From assembly GCA_930367205.1 (NCBI GenBank), contig OV884011.1, positions 47,505,754 to 47,569,753 on the forward strand: a stretch of 64,000 nt of DNA. The letters run 5' to 3'. Each line of letters opens with the position of its first letter. The first letter of the stretch is position 1. The notes beneath the pieces were generated by a model. That model saw nothing but the letters and a program-made list of their open reading frames with translations. It made no database searches and had not been told where the DNA came from. This DNA is from Acanthosoma haemorrhoidale. Taxonomy: Eukaryota > Arthropoda > Insecta > Hemiptera > Acanthosomatidae. Positions 1-13,590 of this stretch are shown here, one piece after another. Made by a program: the position numbers and the translations under genes.

Positions 1-25
1 ACTACCACATAGATCAATACAGCCT

Positions 26-358
26 TCAAATAAGACAAGATAAATGTGTCTCATAGTCGTAAAAGGGGGTCGAATAAGGATCGATATTGCGAAAGTCAAC
101 AATCTGATGATTTGCGTGCTTGATGTCGAGTACCGACAAGTAAATACCCCGTGAATAGTATCGAAAACCTATATATTGGTTGCGATGGGAAATACAACAA
201 AACCTTTCACAAAAGTTGGGTAAGTATAGTTCCTTTTCATGCATTAACACATCTACTTGAGGTAAATGGCATACAGGAATATTGTTAATATTGTTGGCAC
301 AGGGGAAGAAGTGAACCAAAAGGAATACAAACCACCCTAAAAAGGAACTTGGTTTCAC
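26..358 (-). CDS. Open frame of 110 codons with signal-peptide-like N-terminus, unassigned
   Basis: The frame begins MKPSSFLGWFVFLLVHFFPC, i.e. a short basic start, a 14-residue hydrophobic stretch and a possible cleavage region, and then encodes a mature part with five Cys and many Tyr, Phe and His. I recognise no family. Length and composition are within what AT-rich non-coding DNA can give, and no splice or promoter signal supports it. The frame is complete in the window. Confidence 0.2.
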   Translation of the reverse strand: MKPSSFLGWFVFLLVHFFPCANNINNIPVCHLPQVDVLMHEKELYLPNFCERFCCISHRNQYIGFRYYSRGIYLSVLDIKHANHQIVDFRNIDPYSTPFYDYETHLSCLI

Positions 359-3084
359 CTATAGTTCAGCCAGCGGGGTAAAGGCTTACCCTTCCTTGAT
401 AGGCGAGCCCTTATCGGACCACTTAAATAAGGCATTAGACCACCCCTTCTACCTATACTACCGTAGGAAATGTTACATCTCTTCCTCTCTCTCTGTTTAT
501 TCTACTTCTTATTTATTACATATATATCTGACTAAAGATATATTTCTTTATGTTAAGTTATCATCGTTACTGGGATAAACATAAATGGTTAATACTTCTT
601 CCACCAAGAAAGTCGACAATTATATTTTATCATTGAATTTTGTACTAATCATATCTCAATCCAAATATTTGATGGTGACTTTCCTATTTAAAGTTATAAA
701 CCATCTAAAATTTTTATTAGGTTTCGATAAATTTATTTATTTATAAAGCTGAAGTTTATCCAATACAAACGTTTGATAGTCATTATGAAACGTTTTCATT
801 TTACAGTTGATTCGTAACTTACAAAACAAAACTTTTTTATAAAATGGATATCCTTTTGTATCACTGGAATAAATTAAACAGCAACACATGAGCACATTGT
901 AAAGTTTTTAACATAACACAAAGTTTCAGTATCAAATAACAGTTTTCTTTGGGCCCCTATTAAAACAATGAATCCCCAGTTGTATTCAACTTTAGAATGA
1001 ATATGAAAAAATCACTCCTATAATGCTGATTTAGATCTCATTCGATATATAATGGAATTTTACATTTTTTGTTAAATGAACAATCACACTTCCAAAAAGT
1101 GTTCTTCATGTTCCGTTTTAAATTTAACCACTTCATTTTCGTGATGAGAGGTAAATTTTCTACATTTTTGTATGTTTAGTTACAGTTGTTATGCTATGCT
1201 ATCATACAGTTATTTGCTCGGAATGTACACATTCACACTGAGCAGAAATAAGAATAAATGTAGCATAATATGAAGTTGGAATTAGTAACACTAAATATTT
1301 CCTTGTTGAAATAAAAATAATAATTGACAATAATATGAATACTAATATTGGTTTTTGTCTAGTTAATTAACACGCATTACGGACACGAACCGCCAGCGCT
1401 GGATGGTTATACTAAACCGGTCACGCATAATTGTCTTGATGGTACTATATAACCTCAGCCCCTGTCAGAAAAGTTTTTAATTGATTTTTGAAGCGTGGCT
1501 ATATAATAAAATGTTTTATTCATATGGTAACTATATACGATTACCAGTGCTTTGTTAATAAACCCATGGCTACAACTTTTTAAAACAGTAACCACTAATA
1601 TTTATGTATTTAATTTCATTACAATTATTTTTATATTCTATTCAAACCAAGTAATGAACTGCATTTTTTAATTTTATGTATACATTTTAATCTAATATTA
1701 TTATTATTTAATTTTTTCCCTCTACGTGATGTATTATTTGTCGGCCAAAACTGTATTTATTTATTTTCGCATTGCTTATTATTTATAGGGGACATGGTCC
1801 CAGAATAAATATTTTGTTTTATTTTAATCTGATTTTGACGCAAAGATTCATTTGTTTACCATAATAAGAACAAGATAACAATAGTATCAATTTATTATTA
1901 CTAGGGCCAGATGTTTTTAGAATATTTGTGCTAGATCAACGGCTGTACGAATTAAATTTATAGGATACACAGAAACGAAATAACGTAAAAAATAAGAAAA
2001 GGTGGAATGAATGCGGAGCGAGGCTTTCAATTCTCGTTTAATGTCTGTACATAATTAACTAGTAATATTGATCTGCAATATTTCCATTTATTTAAGCTCT
2101 ACCGCTAAAAAAAATTTGTTTGCAATTACAAAATGTATTTAGCTATAATGTTAACCCCCCCAAAAAATAAAACTCGGGTGGAATGGAATGGAATACTATA
2201 TTTCTATAACAAAGTTTGCCACGGTTTATCATTTCTTTTTCGTTCATTTCTTGTGAATACATCGAAACTAAAAAAATACAGCTTTGACCAGAGTGTTTAT
2301 AAATTTCTAGAATTTCAAATCGATTGGATTATTTATACGGCTGCTATCGCAGAAAGACCTACATGTGCACGTTAAGATGTTTGTGCATTAACTTTATGAA
2401 AATAGAGCCCTTAGGACTTGGAAGTTAATCGTTATCTCTAGGCTTATGTCCAATAATAGCGATTCACCCTACAAGGGTTCATAATGTATACATTGAAATA
2501 TATGTGAGTGTTATTTAAAGGTTATGTATAACTTCTAGGTTCTAATTAAATACAAATCTTGAGAGAGGCGTGAACTGCCGACTAATCTCGCACGGCTAAT
2601 TAGGCCGCTTTGTTTGGAGCCTTGAGTTGCTTATTCCCCACAGAACAAGGAGCGCCGACCTTTCCAAGGCTCTTTGTCTTTCTATCTCCATTCAGAGTGT
2701 ATTTGTCTGGTTTTCGCTAGGCCTTGTGATCACCGTTCTAAAATACTTGATGAAAATGGACGTCACAGTATCCCTGCAGACTCTCCTATTACACAGGCTT
2801 ACAAGAATAACCTTTCTTCTTGGTACATAGGTTTTAAGAACTGATTTAACTTATACTTGGGGCGCTGAATCTAAATATAAAATCAGTTATTCTCTATCTA
2901 CTCAACTTTTTTTTTACGTGCAGTTCTTATCACATATACCAGGATTGGTTCTTGTATATTTGACCTATTGCCAGTCTACTTTCAAATAGAATACAAGACC
3001 TTATACATTAATATAAGGCTTGGGCCTTGGAGAAGACAAAGTACCAAGAACATCAATGAATGATTTGTGTAGACTTAAATATGA
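359..3084. other. AT-rich intron-like DNA
   Basis: No gene seen. Open frames here (for example 2133-2375 and 2627-2830) show no family resemblance. Confidence 0.5.
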
Positions 3085-3685
3085 TGAAATGTCTCCTTGG
3101 ACAGAAAAGTGGCCGTACTAAATATCCTTGATTCTTGTATCTCTGAGATAGCAGAGACAAAACTCACTACTGGGTTAGAAAAGAGTGGCCTAAGAGTCAA
3201 AACGTGGACGTTGTGGGGAAGAATGTTATTAATGACCCCTTTGTTGAACGAAAGAAAGTCATCTTTCCCCCACTGCATATAAAGCTGGGCCTTATGGACG
3301 GTTTGTAATGGCTCTTAGTTAGAATGGATTATTGCATATATAGGGGAAAATGCCTCAGTTGAGTTCGGAAAAAATTAAAACAGGAATTAGGACGGTCCAC
3401 AAATATGACAACTCATTAAGGATTCTCCCTTTGTAAATTCAATCAATGAGGCTGAGTGAAAAGACTGGACTTCATTTGTTGCACGTGTCAGAAAGTTTTT
3501 CGGCAAACGCAATGCTAAAACTTATTTGAACTGGTAAACGATATGTTTAACAGTTTCAAATTATACGGGCGTGACATAAGTGTGGTGCACTATTTACTCA
3601 GCCATTTAGACAGTTTTCCAGAAAATTTAGAAGCACCACTGAGGAACCAGGCGAAAGATTTCACCAGGATATTATAAAATAGTGT
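3085..3685 (+). pseudogene. Relic of a multi-copy arthropod protein family (PPLHIKLGLM family)
   Basis: Several collinear blocks appear in shifting frames: CLLGQKSGRTKYP followed, after stops, by DSRDKTHYWVRKEWPKSQNV; DPFVERKKVIFPPLHIKLGLM at about 3230-3290; KMPQLSSEKIKTGI at about 3350-3395; FVARVRKFFGKRNAKTYLN at about 3475-3530; DMFNSFKLYGRD and HYLLSHLDSFPENLEA at about 3540-3640; and EEPGERFHQDIIK at about 3640-3680. From memory this order matches a family of uncharacterised, high-copy proteins in arthropod and other invertebrate genomes with LPPLHIKLGLM, SHLDFFPENLG and GERFHQDI signatures, probably carried by a transposon whose class I cannot name. At least four frame breaks and several stops show it is dead. 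No flanking termini were found. The short overlapping open frames here are shadows. Confidence 0.75.
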
Positions 3686-5193
3686 AACGCATATTTCACT
3701 AAAATTTTACATCTTAGAAATGCCATATTTGAATTCAGGGCATCAAATTCATATATAATCACCAATAAATACACCGCACCCAAACACCCTCTTTTAAATT
3801 CAAATAAATTTATTTCCGATACTTACGTAATAAAGTAAGCTTGTGCTAATAAGTGAAATGCATCTGATCTAAAACGAAAATAAAACAAACATCATTGATC
3901 TTAAGTTATGAATAAAATTTATTTTATAAAAGTTAATAAATTAAATCTAAGCGGTACTAGAAAAAGATTTCTTCATATATTAAGGCTCTTATGTTTAGGT
4001 AATTTATCTATGTTAGCAATATTTTGAAGTTTTTTAAAATGTCTAGAATGAAAACTGCATTAGGACGTTTCTCCAACTTAAGTATTGTAGTGTACCATGG
4101 TTTGTAAAATATTATTTTTAGAAAGTTATTTTAGATTATTTAAAGTTTGCTTGTATTGTTATGACTGACTAAGATCTATTTAGCCGCTGCGTAAGTTAAT
4201 AAGGGTTTTCCGAACAAATTGTAAACGAGTAGTTTAGTCTGGGTATTAATATAAGAATGTCTATTCATAAATGGGAAGATGCTTCCTGGTTGTGCATATA
4301 TGTGGTGTTACAGGGAGTCAGTGGCCTAGATGAGCTACAAGGTAAATAAGTGACATTCCCATTATTTATTGTTAAATCCTATTTTATTTACAATTTCAAA
4401 AGTTATTTCGTTGAAAAATATTGTTACCATTGATTTTTAAAAGTTATCCATTTAAGTAGATCGTGCTTAAACGAATTAAATGGAATAAATCAGACTATGA
4501 TGCAATTCATAAATAAAAGTTAATTATAAATTAATTATAAAAGGTAATTATTAAGTGCAATTGCGATCGACAAATAGCATTCAATTCGACCCAGAATCGG
4601 CGCTTGCATCCAAAATGAACTATCATAAACTTACTAACTAAAGTTAGTGGATAAACTTAATTCTGCGACGGGTTGTGCAAGCGTAACTTAATAATACTTA
4701 GCTCAAGTTGCTAATCTTCTTAGCCTACTTAGGTCCATCTATCCTCTATGAACATAACGGAAAATATAATCAGGTGTAATGGTTATTAAATTTAGTTTCT
4801 CAACCAGTTCGGTTTATACCCCCTCCCCCACAAATAGTCGGAGAAAGGTAGATTCTAGTTTCGTTGTATATGGGAGAAATATGGGGCTTCGTTGAAATTC
4901 TCTCCTAGATTTCAAAAACTGAGTACCTGCCCTTCACTGGGAGTAAATCGAGTTTTGCTCCGTTCACTTATTTGAAAGAACACACAACTTACAACTTACA
5001 ACACTTACAACATTCCCTTCAGCTACTGAAATTTTATCCATTATGTTTTTTTTAAGCTAGCACGCTGAGTGATTGTCTTTACCCTGAATAATCAAACTCT
5101 AATACATAGTTTTCTTGCTTTATTATAATTCCTCAGTTATATTGTGTGTTCTTCTGTGATATTTGTGACGTTAACCCCTCCCTTTCTCTGCAG

Positions 5194-5295
5194 GCAAGAG
5201 TATTCACAACTATTGGAGACAAACATATTGTAAATCTGAATTCAGTGACCAACAAGCCTACGGACACTCCTAAATATATTTTACTTCATTTTTGA
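5194..5295 (+). CDS. Candidate terminal exon behind a strong acceptor
   Basis: A textbook acceptor (CCCTCCCTTTCTCTGCAG) ends at 5193. The frame after it is open for 33 codons, ARVFTTIGDKHIVNLNSVTN and on to ILLHF, then TGA at 5293. AATAAAA-type signals occur about 200 bp downstream. No upstream partner exon was found on the plus strand and I do not recognise the peptide. Could be chance. Confidence 0.2.
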   Translation, partial: ARVFTTIGDKHIVNLNSVTNKPTDTPKYILLHF

Positions 5296-6855
5296 CACTT
5301 TTAATGCTTCTGTGAAAAAGAACCGATCAGGAAATAGTTTGCCTCATAAATTTATCTTTGACCAACTTCTATCTGACTTAACTTAAATCATTATTTAAGA
5401 TATAAAGTTATAGTTTACTCTGCAGCCAAGGTTGAATCGTATCGAACCAGTAAGTAAATTAAAATATATTCTATAAAATAAAGTTTTGTGAGCCACGAAT
5501 AAAAATAAAGTATTTAATGATGCTCCAGCCGAGTCCTTTCTGTCATTTTCTAAATATTTTGTCTAGTAACAATTCTTTTCTTTGGAAAAGTAAAACTTAA
5601 ATAAAATATTGTATCTTTTGATCAAATACAGCTATATTTTCAAAATGATATAATAAGTTTTAATTCCTTTTAGCACTGAAACTCAGGCCCGAGATATTTT
5701 TCATTCCCTTACTAGCGCAAACTAAAAATAGTTTTAGGAAGTTTCGTTACATTTATAACACTCTGGGACGTTTAAACCACCTAGATGTAAACGTAACAGA
5801 AATATGACAAAACTGAATTAATCTAAAGAGCGGAAAAATAGGGCTGAGTAGTGACACCATTTCCAGCACCGCTGGAGAGATTTATGAATTCAGGAAAAAG
5901 GGCGATAAAGGATAAAGTAGAATGGGAGGGACGGATGGAGACTAACTCGTCGAGACGGAAAGTGGATATAGAAGGAGGGAAATTCAAATAAGTTAAAGAT
6001 AAAGCGTTGGATGTTTTTGTATTCGAGCCTGGCCACGGGCGCAATGCGGCTAGCCACTTGCTGGCAATTAGTTATCGTTGACAACTGTGTTCCCTCTGTG
6101 TGGAGGCGGCTTGTAGATTGCGAACGGTACGTCTGCCCCTCGTATTGTCAACACGGGCACGTAATCCACAGTGCCGCTTCCCAGCACACTTATTACGTGC
6201 TTCTGCCGTCGGCGCTCGGAACCCTAAGTCTTACATTCATGAATCGACTCTGCCCCAATACTCTGATTTATCGATTATCCTTTATAACCTGTAGAAATTA
6301 TTTCGGAACATATGAATAGCATAAACGAAATAAAGAACGTAGCAAGTGAAAGAAGCCGACAACGTAGCCAAGCATGAATACTTCTTAACCAGGATTAATC
6401 TCTTATGGAATTGGGAAGGGGTGTTCACTCAGTCTCGTGGCTCTTCCCCTTTTAAAAGAACATTCCCTCTCATGAAGAGGTGTTTCCGAAGGTTGTCGCC
6501 GTTGTTGGTAGGCTGTGCTGAGGTCTAGTGTGATAAACACAACTTTTACCTCTCCTAACTTCAGAATCCTTTTTTGTTGGGTTCTGTTTTTATAATCGGA
6601 TTTTTTGCTTTTTGTTCAAGTATCCTCGCGAGGCTGACTGTATTAAGCCCCTCGTTAATTAAGGAAAAAATCGTAATGTGAGCCGGAGATTGTACCCCCT
6701 TAGTTACAAGTCAGCATGACCTCTAAGACTAAGACTACGGATACGATAAGTAATTATATAGGTATAAGTAAATAGTCACTTGAAAAAAGATGTAATGAAT
6801 TCGGTTTTGTGAACAGGAATGATGGCCGTGTGGTTCAGTGCCATCTACCAAATTC

Positions 6856-6970
6856 GACGGTAAATATTTGTCCAACCTTACTCTTCATGAGACGGTATAT
6901 ATTTGTCCAGCCTTACTTGCCTCTTCATGAGACGGTATATATTAGTCCAGCCTTACTTACCTCTTTATGA
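6856..6970 (+). repeat. Minisatellite, about 40 bp unit, three copies
   Basis: Units 6856-6890 (35 bp, one internal gap), 6891-6930 and 6931-6970, each GACGGTA(A/T)ATAT-T-GTCCA-CCTTAC ... CTCTT-ATGA. Adjacent units differ at a few positions. Confidence 0.9.
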
Positions 6971-9429
6971 CACGCGTCATAGGTATATTTATTCAGAATT
7001 TACTTACTTTGGTTGACCGGAAATTCACCCTATAAAAATAGAAAAATGTAAAACACCTACAAATATGTATTAGATACCCGATATATATTTCTGGCTCCCA
7101 TAACGTTCTCTTTGGAGTATTTTTGATATGTCTTTACCATTATCTTCCTTCCCTCATTACATAGGTGCCTTCAAGGAAAAAATAGAACTTGAAGGTATCT
7201 TTCGGACAGTGACTTGAGAAAGCTTAATGGTTTTTGAAAGGTGAAGTTTTTTTATCCCCAGCTACTATATTTTAGTCAACTGTGTTACTAGTATGTTTTT
7301 TGATTGACTTTCAGATCGGTTTTTACATTAGAATGGTAATATAAGCCATACAGATTCATTGGAATATTCGATATTTGAAAGTAATAAGAAAGTAACATGA
7401 GTACAATGAGTACTGAGCAGACTCACAATAAGCTCATAACTTTGCATTTAAATGTACTCGACTAACTGAGAAATTCTTTATCATAGAAATACATAATATA
7501 ATTTACCTTTGTAAAATTATTGGCAGGCCAAATAACAAGCTTTTAATTCAACACATTTACGATTCGCTTAGTACTTGACCAGATAACAAAGATTATTGTT
7601 AATTTAATCAATGTATTATTATACAGGCAGTATGAGCGCTTTACAACCTTTGAAAAAAAAATGTAGGCTTAATGTATTCTGGCTAAAACTGAGCAACGCT
7701 AATGTTACCCCAAAGTGCTACTGGGTAATCAAAAGTCGATTTTGCAACACGTGATGGGTAAGTTACTCCGTACGTTACTACCGGTAAAATACTGAACTAG
7801 ATTGGTCTAATGCATCCATCAACAATTTCACGGATCACGACTTACTCAGTTGAGTCACTATTACTCCTTGTTAAGGGAGAACCAGAAATAATAGTAACTC
7901 CCCCCCCCCCGATTTGCTTTTGCAATCGGCATAGTCTAGAGTTTGAAAGTTAGATACTTCAATTTGATTGAATCGTTTTCAGATCGATTCATTAATGTTT
8001 AATAAAAAAAAAAAATTCTTTCTCGTCTCCGCACAAATGCAATGCTTAATTCGCGGGAAGAACCTCTTGTATCATGCAAGATACCAAAAGAATTAATCAA
8101 GTCCGTTCTTCACACTCATTAATGCTGCTGAACATCACTATACTCCTCACGGCGTACCAATGACACATAACGCACGAAATAAACAATTTATAATTTATTT
8201 GGAAAACATATGGATGCGTTAAATGGCATTGATCGGATAGGGTCGTGGTAGATTAAGTGGACGTGTTGCTGACGAAAAATATGATATAAACTCTAAATAA
8301 TGAATTTCATGCAATACTAAAATATTATTTTGCCATTGAAATATTTTTTTAATTTCTTGTTTATAGAGCATGGGATTTTAGTTCATGAGAAAGTATATTT
8401 TCAAAAGCTGGTTTGCTTAAATTCAAATAATGTCAACGCTGTTCAATATCATTATAGATTACCTGGTGCATACTTCTATGTATACATATACTTTTATATA
8501 TGTATTATGTATACTTGTCTATAATTTGCTTATGATTTAATTTTGGAACTCATTGGGCATTTAATTGAAAATGGTGCGGGAGCGTAAACGTACCTTTATG
8601 AATAAAAATTTATGGGAAGACCAGACTGTTGGTTTAATTGTTTATTAATAACCTTTACCATAATTAATAAAATCAGCCATGACCGACATTACCTTTGGAA
8701 ATGGTTAGTAATAATTATTCATTATGTTAATTTCGAGATTCGTTTACTTTACGTAGGATTCTATTATACTTTATAGTACGGTATAACATAGAATATGCCT
8801 TATTCTTCGGAGGGTCATCTAAAAAGGCAAGAAAAAACGTTGACAAAAAAAAAAGACTTCAAAAGTTGTTCGAAAAGTAAAAAATACATACCGAAAAGCT
8901 TCATCTTGTAAAAGGCCCTATCAACTATTCACAAGTACTCCTGCAAAGTGGCCTCTGTCGGTAATGAGCCCCCGGGCCACATAGCCCATCCACTCTAGGC
9001 GAATGCGCAACAAGTACCCAAGCCGAGGGGACATTAAAAATTCCATCTTAGTGCCCGAGGGGGTAAATATCGCCCCAGAATGGGGGCACGATCATCCCCT
9101 TTCACTGCCCGAGGCCCCATTCAAAACTGCCCCCGTCAGGTAATTGCCTATTCACTGTTAAACACTCTCCTCGTCCATATTGATCCTTCTGCTCGTCTCT
9201 CATCTCCCGCTAACATATTCTCCATGATGGAAAATATTAATGGAAAGACATATTTCTTATTAATTTTGCACAAACTTGAAACAGCGCATTCAACACAGGG
9301 CAGTGTGAGGGCATCTCTTTGTACTTGGCTTCACAACAGAGGTTATTACTCCAAGAACACTGAAAGAGCATATAAAACGTAGCAAAAAGCTTGAACTTTC
9401 ATGCCGAAGTTTAGGGTATTCATTCACAC

Positions 9430-9470
9430 CGAGATAGTCTCTACTTTCAAACAGGTACGATGCGATCGTA
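9430..9470 (-). repeat. Short dispersed repeat with GAAAGTAGAG core (copy, minus)
   Basis: Plus strand AGTCTCTACTTTCAAACAGG then TACGATGCGATCGTATTTTG, collinear with 21685-21725. Sits in otherwise featureless AT-rich DNA. Confidence 0.5.
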
Positions 9471-12400
9471 TTTTGAATGACAATGGTTTTATGTTCTACG
9501 ATTAATAGCTACCCGATACACGTCGAAATATGCCGATCAGAGGCATAAAAATAATGAAATAAATGTTAAAATCATTTGTCCCAATCCGACAGAAGTTTCG
9601 TTTCTTTTAATTTTATTTAAAAGTGTACATCTGTAAAGAAAACTAAAAAAAAGTTTTCCATACCGTATAAGCTGATTCTAATAGGATTTATTTGGTAAAT
9701 GTTTTGAGAAATTCAGATGGGATTTTATATCGAACGATGTTATTGCTTTATTATAAATAAAAAACATAAAATTAGCATAAAAATAGTAACCATAGTTATA
9801 CAAAGTAGTGAAAATGTGTGTTTGGCTAGTGTATCCACATTATGAAGGTTGAGTGATCTCCAGAAACAGGAAACATGTATAAAGTAAGCATACACCCCCT
9901 CTATTTAATGATTTTTTTCACTTGTAGGAGTTGAATTAATTACATAGTTTTTTCAACATCAAAATAAAAGCTTTTGTTCTTTAATTAGCACCTTGCCACT
10001 TAGTATTTTCCTTTTCGTGCCCAAAATCGTGTTGTTCTGATTTTCAGAGCATATATTGTAGGTAATGACTGCTTGAATGAATACAACTTACTATGCCTAT
10101 TTTATACCCATTAATGTCGATTATGACACTCTTATTTCTAAAACGACTAAAAATGGGTTCAAGTTAAGCTATCACCATTTGTGGATTTGGGCCCTTTTTG
10201 TGAATTCCACTCCATTTTGTGGACTTCGTATCTCACCTTATGTTTGAACAATTTACAAATTTTGAATAGTGAATACTGCAGGAACTTTCATGTTCTAAAA
10301 AAAAAGGTCTGTGTAAAATATTCTGTGAAACGCCCTGGAACCAGTGAGATGTTCATTTTATACCCCAAGTTGCAGGGCCGACTGCTGTAATCGCAACGAC
10401 ATCTACAAACGACGGGATTGATTGGAGGAAGCTCTGGCCGGAGAGTGATTTAAACTTAGCGCAGAATAGGCTGACCCAATTGAATGAAAACGTGATCGAA
10501 CGAGGAGTGGAAATCCTAGCCAGGATGTAAAAGCACGGGGGGAATGTTGGCTTTAATCTAGAGTGGCCATCTGAGGCACTAGCAGCGCTAAGTGGTCACG
10601 TTTTAGCGGCCCCACACCACGCGGGGCCCTCCTCAGCACCACTCGCCCCGAGACAAATACTAGCTGTTTACATCGGATATTACTGTTTCTGCAGCTCATC
10701 TTCTCCGAGTGTTGAGCCGTTATTTGACTTCCGGCAAAAAGAAATATTTACCCGGCTGTTAGTCCCTCGGGGGCAGATAAGGGGCATCGGGAGGATCTAT
10801 AGTTATAAACCGGCGGAGAATAAATCCTTCAATTCAAAAGTTTAAGTTTCCTAGTTTAAATCTGAATAAATGGAGATGAATGTTATACTTTTAATTCATG
10901 GTGAGATTCTTAGCTGTTCAGCCCGCAGTCGTATATATTGTACTATTGTAAATATATTTTTGGTTGATTTAAGGGAGTGAGTTTTCAGTGAAAATCTTCT
11001 GTAGTTAATGGTCTGTGCATCTTCAGCTTACCAGTGAGCATGAGCATGGTACGTATACGTTGTTTTGCCCCCCCCCCCTACCATCTGTTGGAAATTTGTT
11101 CAAAGATACTTCAGCAATTCACCAAAGAAACAAGTGCTTGTTCTCAGTTAGATTTCATCGTTTCAACTCACCTCCTTGCAAATTTAACATCCTGATATCT
11201 AATGATTAAGAGATTGAGGCAAGCGAATTAATTTTACATCATTTAACTTGTTTATCGTTACACCGTTTGATTTTATATTTCGAATAGTGCGCATAAAATG
11301 ACAGTTAAATTCAAATAAAATTGAGAGCTAACTCTTTAAAAACTTAGAAAACATGAAAAGGGAGAAATAGTATGTTATGACTTTTCTGGTAGACTCAGAT
11401 AAAGATAGCAAATGGAAAAATAGTAAGATTTAGTGCATCTGATAACGAAGACGGTGAAAGGGCTCAAATACAGCTTTAAGAAAGGGGGAGAAAGAGGAAC
11501 AGGGAAGAAGGGACTTGGGTAGACTTCGTAACCACCACTATTATTACGGCCCTGGGGGTCACCCAAGGTTAACATTTACTTTATTGTAGGTAAAATGCTC
11601 ACGCGTTACTTGAAAACAGCAGAACTGACTTTTCCACAGCAAGTCCAACCTGGAGAGTGGGAGAAGAAGCGAAGGGAACATGTAGCCAATTAGAACTGAT
11701 GGAGAGTAAGCTTGATAAAAATATAGATTTTTATTATACATGCTCCTAGCTTTCCAGTGCGAAACATTGTGATTGTTAAATTTGACAACAATACTTAAAG
11801 ATGAATAGAAGCATAGCAGAAAAAGACCACCTATAAACATTATTTACCGGTTTTAAACTGAAATTTGGCCTACAATAAGGAAGGAGGAAAGTAGAATGCA
11901 GGCAACCAATATGATGTTTATACGAAGTGTGATTGGGAAAGTAAGGCTAGAGAGGATGAGGAACAACAGAATACGGAAGGGGTTGATTCAGCCACGTCTG
12001 TAAAATCTTAGCGAACATGCTTCCCAAAAATGCAATGGAAGGAAGGAATGAAGAAAATAACCGTGAAAATATTATATACCTTGCAGATTTTGTCTTTCCA
12101 ATTTTATTTCTTAATAACTGTACGATGTTTGAGGTTGTAATTTTGGAGTTTTGATTATTTATCATTTCGGAAATATCTCTAAATAAATCAACCATCTGCG
12201 TTTTCGGTGTTTATTTTTAAGCTCCAAGGCTTAAAGAATCGTATAATTAGCAGAATACGTTTTATATTTTTATATATTTTTGTATCCGTTCCTAAAGTGG
12301 CGAATAGGGTCAACAAATAATATTTTCTGGATTGGGAATAATCAACGGGTTGTGGAGGTACAGGTGCTATTCGGAGCTATAAGTTGTTTTTTCCTATTTT

Positions 12401-12849
12401 CTCAAGCTGTTGTCAAACGGTATTCAAAAGCAAAGGGTTCAGGACGAGTAAAGTCAAAGATAAGATTCCTTTGAAAGTGACACTTGTCTCGACGACAAAG
12501 TTTAGGGGAGAGAGGCTCACCTTAACGAGTAATTATGAGGAAAGTTTAATCAACAGGAGCAATAAAAATAAGGGCCTTATGGCAACAAGAGGATACCACC
12601 AGACTTGCTTGAGGGACATAAGTTTTTGTCAGGAGAAGCCGAGGAGACTGAGATGATCAAAGGTACCAATCAGTCACGGAAGGGCTTTATTGGGCTCTTC
12701 TCAGAGCCCTCCTTTGTTGTCCCTTCAATCAGGCAACTTTTTTAATTTAAGGAATCAAGGAGATTCATCTCATTCCCTATTTATTTCTAGCCTTGTCTTA
12801 GCTGAGAAAATGTGTAAAGTGCATCGATAAATGTTATTATACTGACAAC

Positions 12850-13590
12850 TAATAATTTATATCCAGGATCAGCCTTAACTGAAATTCAAACACACATCAA
12901 AAATATTCCAACCCTGGCATTGATCTAGTCGATTTGTATATAATCGCCAACAATATAGCAATGGTTACTTCATCTTGGCGATGCGACGCAACCACGAGAA
13001 GGCTTGAGAAGTCCATCATCAATCCAAAGCTCTTTCACCGATGGAAATTGAAAATAATTGAAAAATACAGAAGATATTCTCTTTACTACTTAAGTACCCC
13101 AAGTTATTAAAAAAAAAATTTTAGGAAATACTTAACTTAAATGTTGCAACTTTAAATAAATGCTGTTAAAGAAAACCGCAAGGCTGTTTCCGTTCCTTTT
13201 AAAACATCTAAATCACCGATAAAATATAAAGCAATAATCTATAAATACTTGTCAGACCCCTAATAATGACTTGTACCAGTAACTTATTTGAAATGCAGAT
13301 AATATAGAATAGATTACTCAAAATAATAACAAATTCATTTAGGCTATTTTATTATATCCCGAATATAAAATACCATTGATATGAACTTTATTTATAACAG
13401 CAAAATAAAGCACTGAATAGTTACTTGAAAATTGTAAGAGCAGCAAAAATAATTTAGTAAAAATCGACTTGAACAATGTTGCCACTAGGAAGAAGGTACA
13501 TAAATACATTCGTTTTATCCTTAAGGACCACTGAAAAATAGTTGCAGGTTTTTTTGTTTCAGTTTTTCTACAAACAAATAAGTGGATATT
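12850..13590 (+). pseudogene. Old Jockey-clade reverse transcriptase relic (copy 1)
   Basis: Not annotatable as one frame, but successive frames read like the second half of a Jockey ORF2: ANNIAMVTSSWRCDATTRRL at about 12945-13010 corresponds to the catalytic FADDTA box and the following helix (both Asp now Asn); FHRWKLKI matches the usual FxKWRLKIN block; KTSKSPIKYKAIIYK matches the SKLPIRYKAI block; and DMNFIYN lies near the C-terminus. Stops and frameshifts are frequent. It aligns by eye with the relic at 41090-41690. It is a different and older lineage than the elements at 36274 and 55168. Confidence 0.7.

Larger units (their letters stand above)
3686..12849. other. AT-rich intron-like DNA with GC-richer blocks
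   Basis: Apart from the minisatellite at 6856, the short repeat at 9430 and the exon candidate at 5194, I see no gene. GC-richer blocks lie at about 6010-6240, 8930-9130 and 10390-10800; their open frames (6011-6319, 9080-9382) look unlike known proteins. Poly(C) tracts of ten or more occur near 7899 and 11070. Confidence 0.45.

Noticed and set aside
6011..6319. 102-codon open frame
   Set aside because: Overlaps another frame in the same GC-rich patch and has no recognisable domain or splice context.
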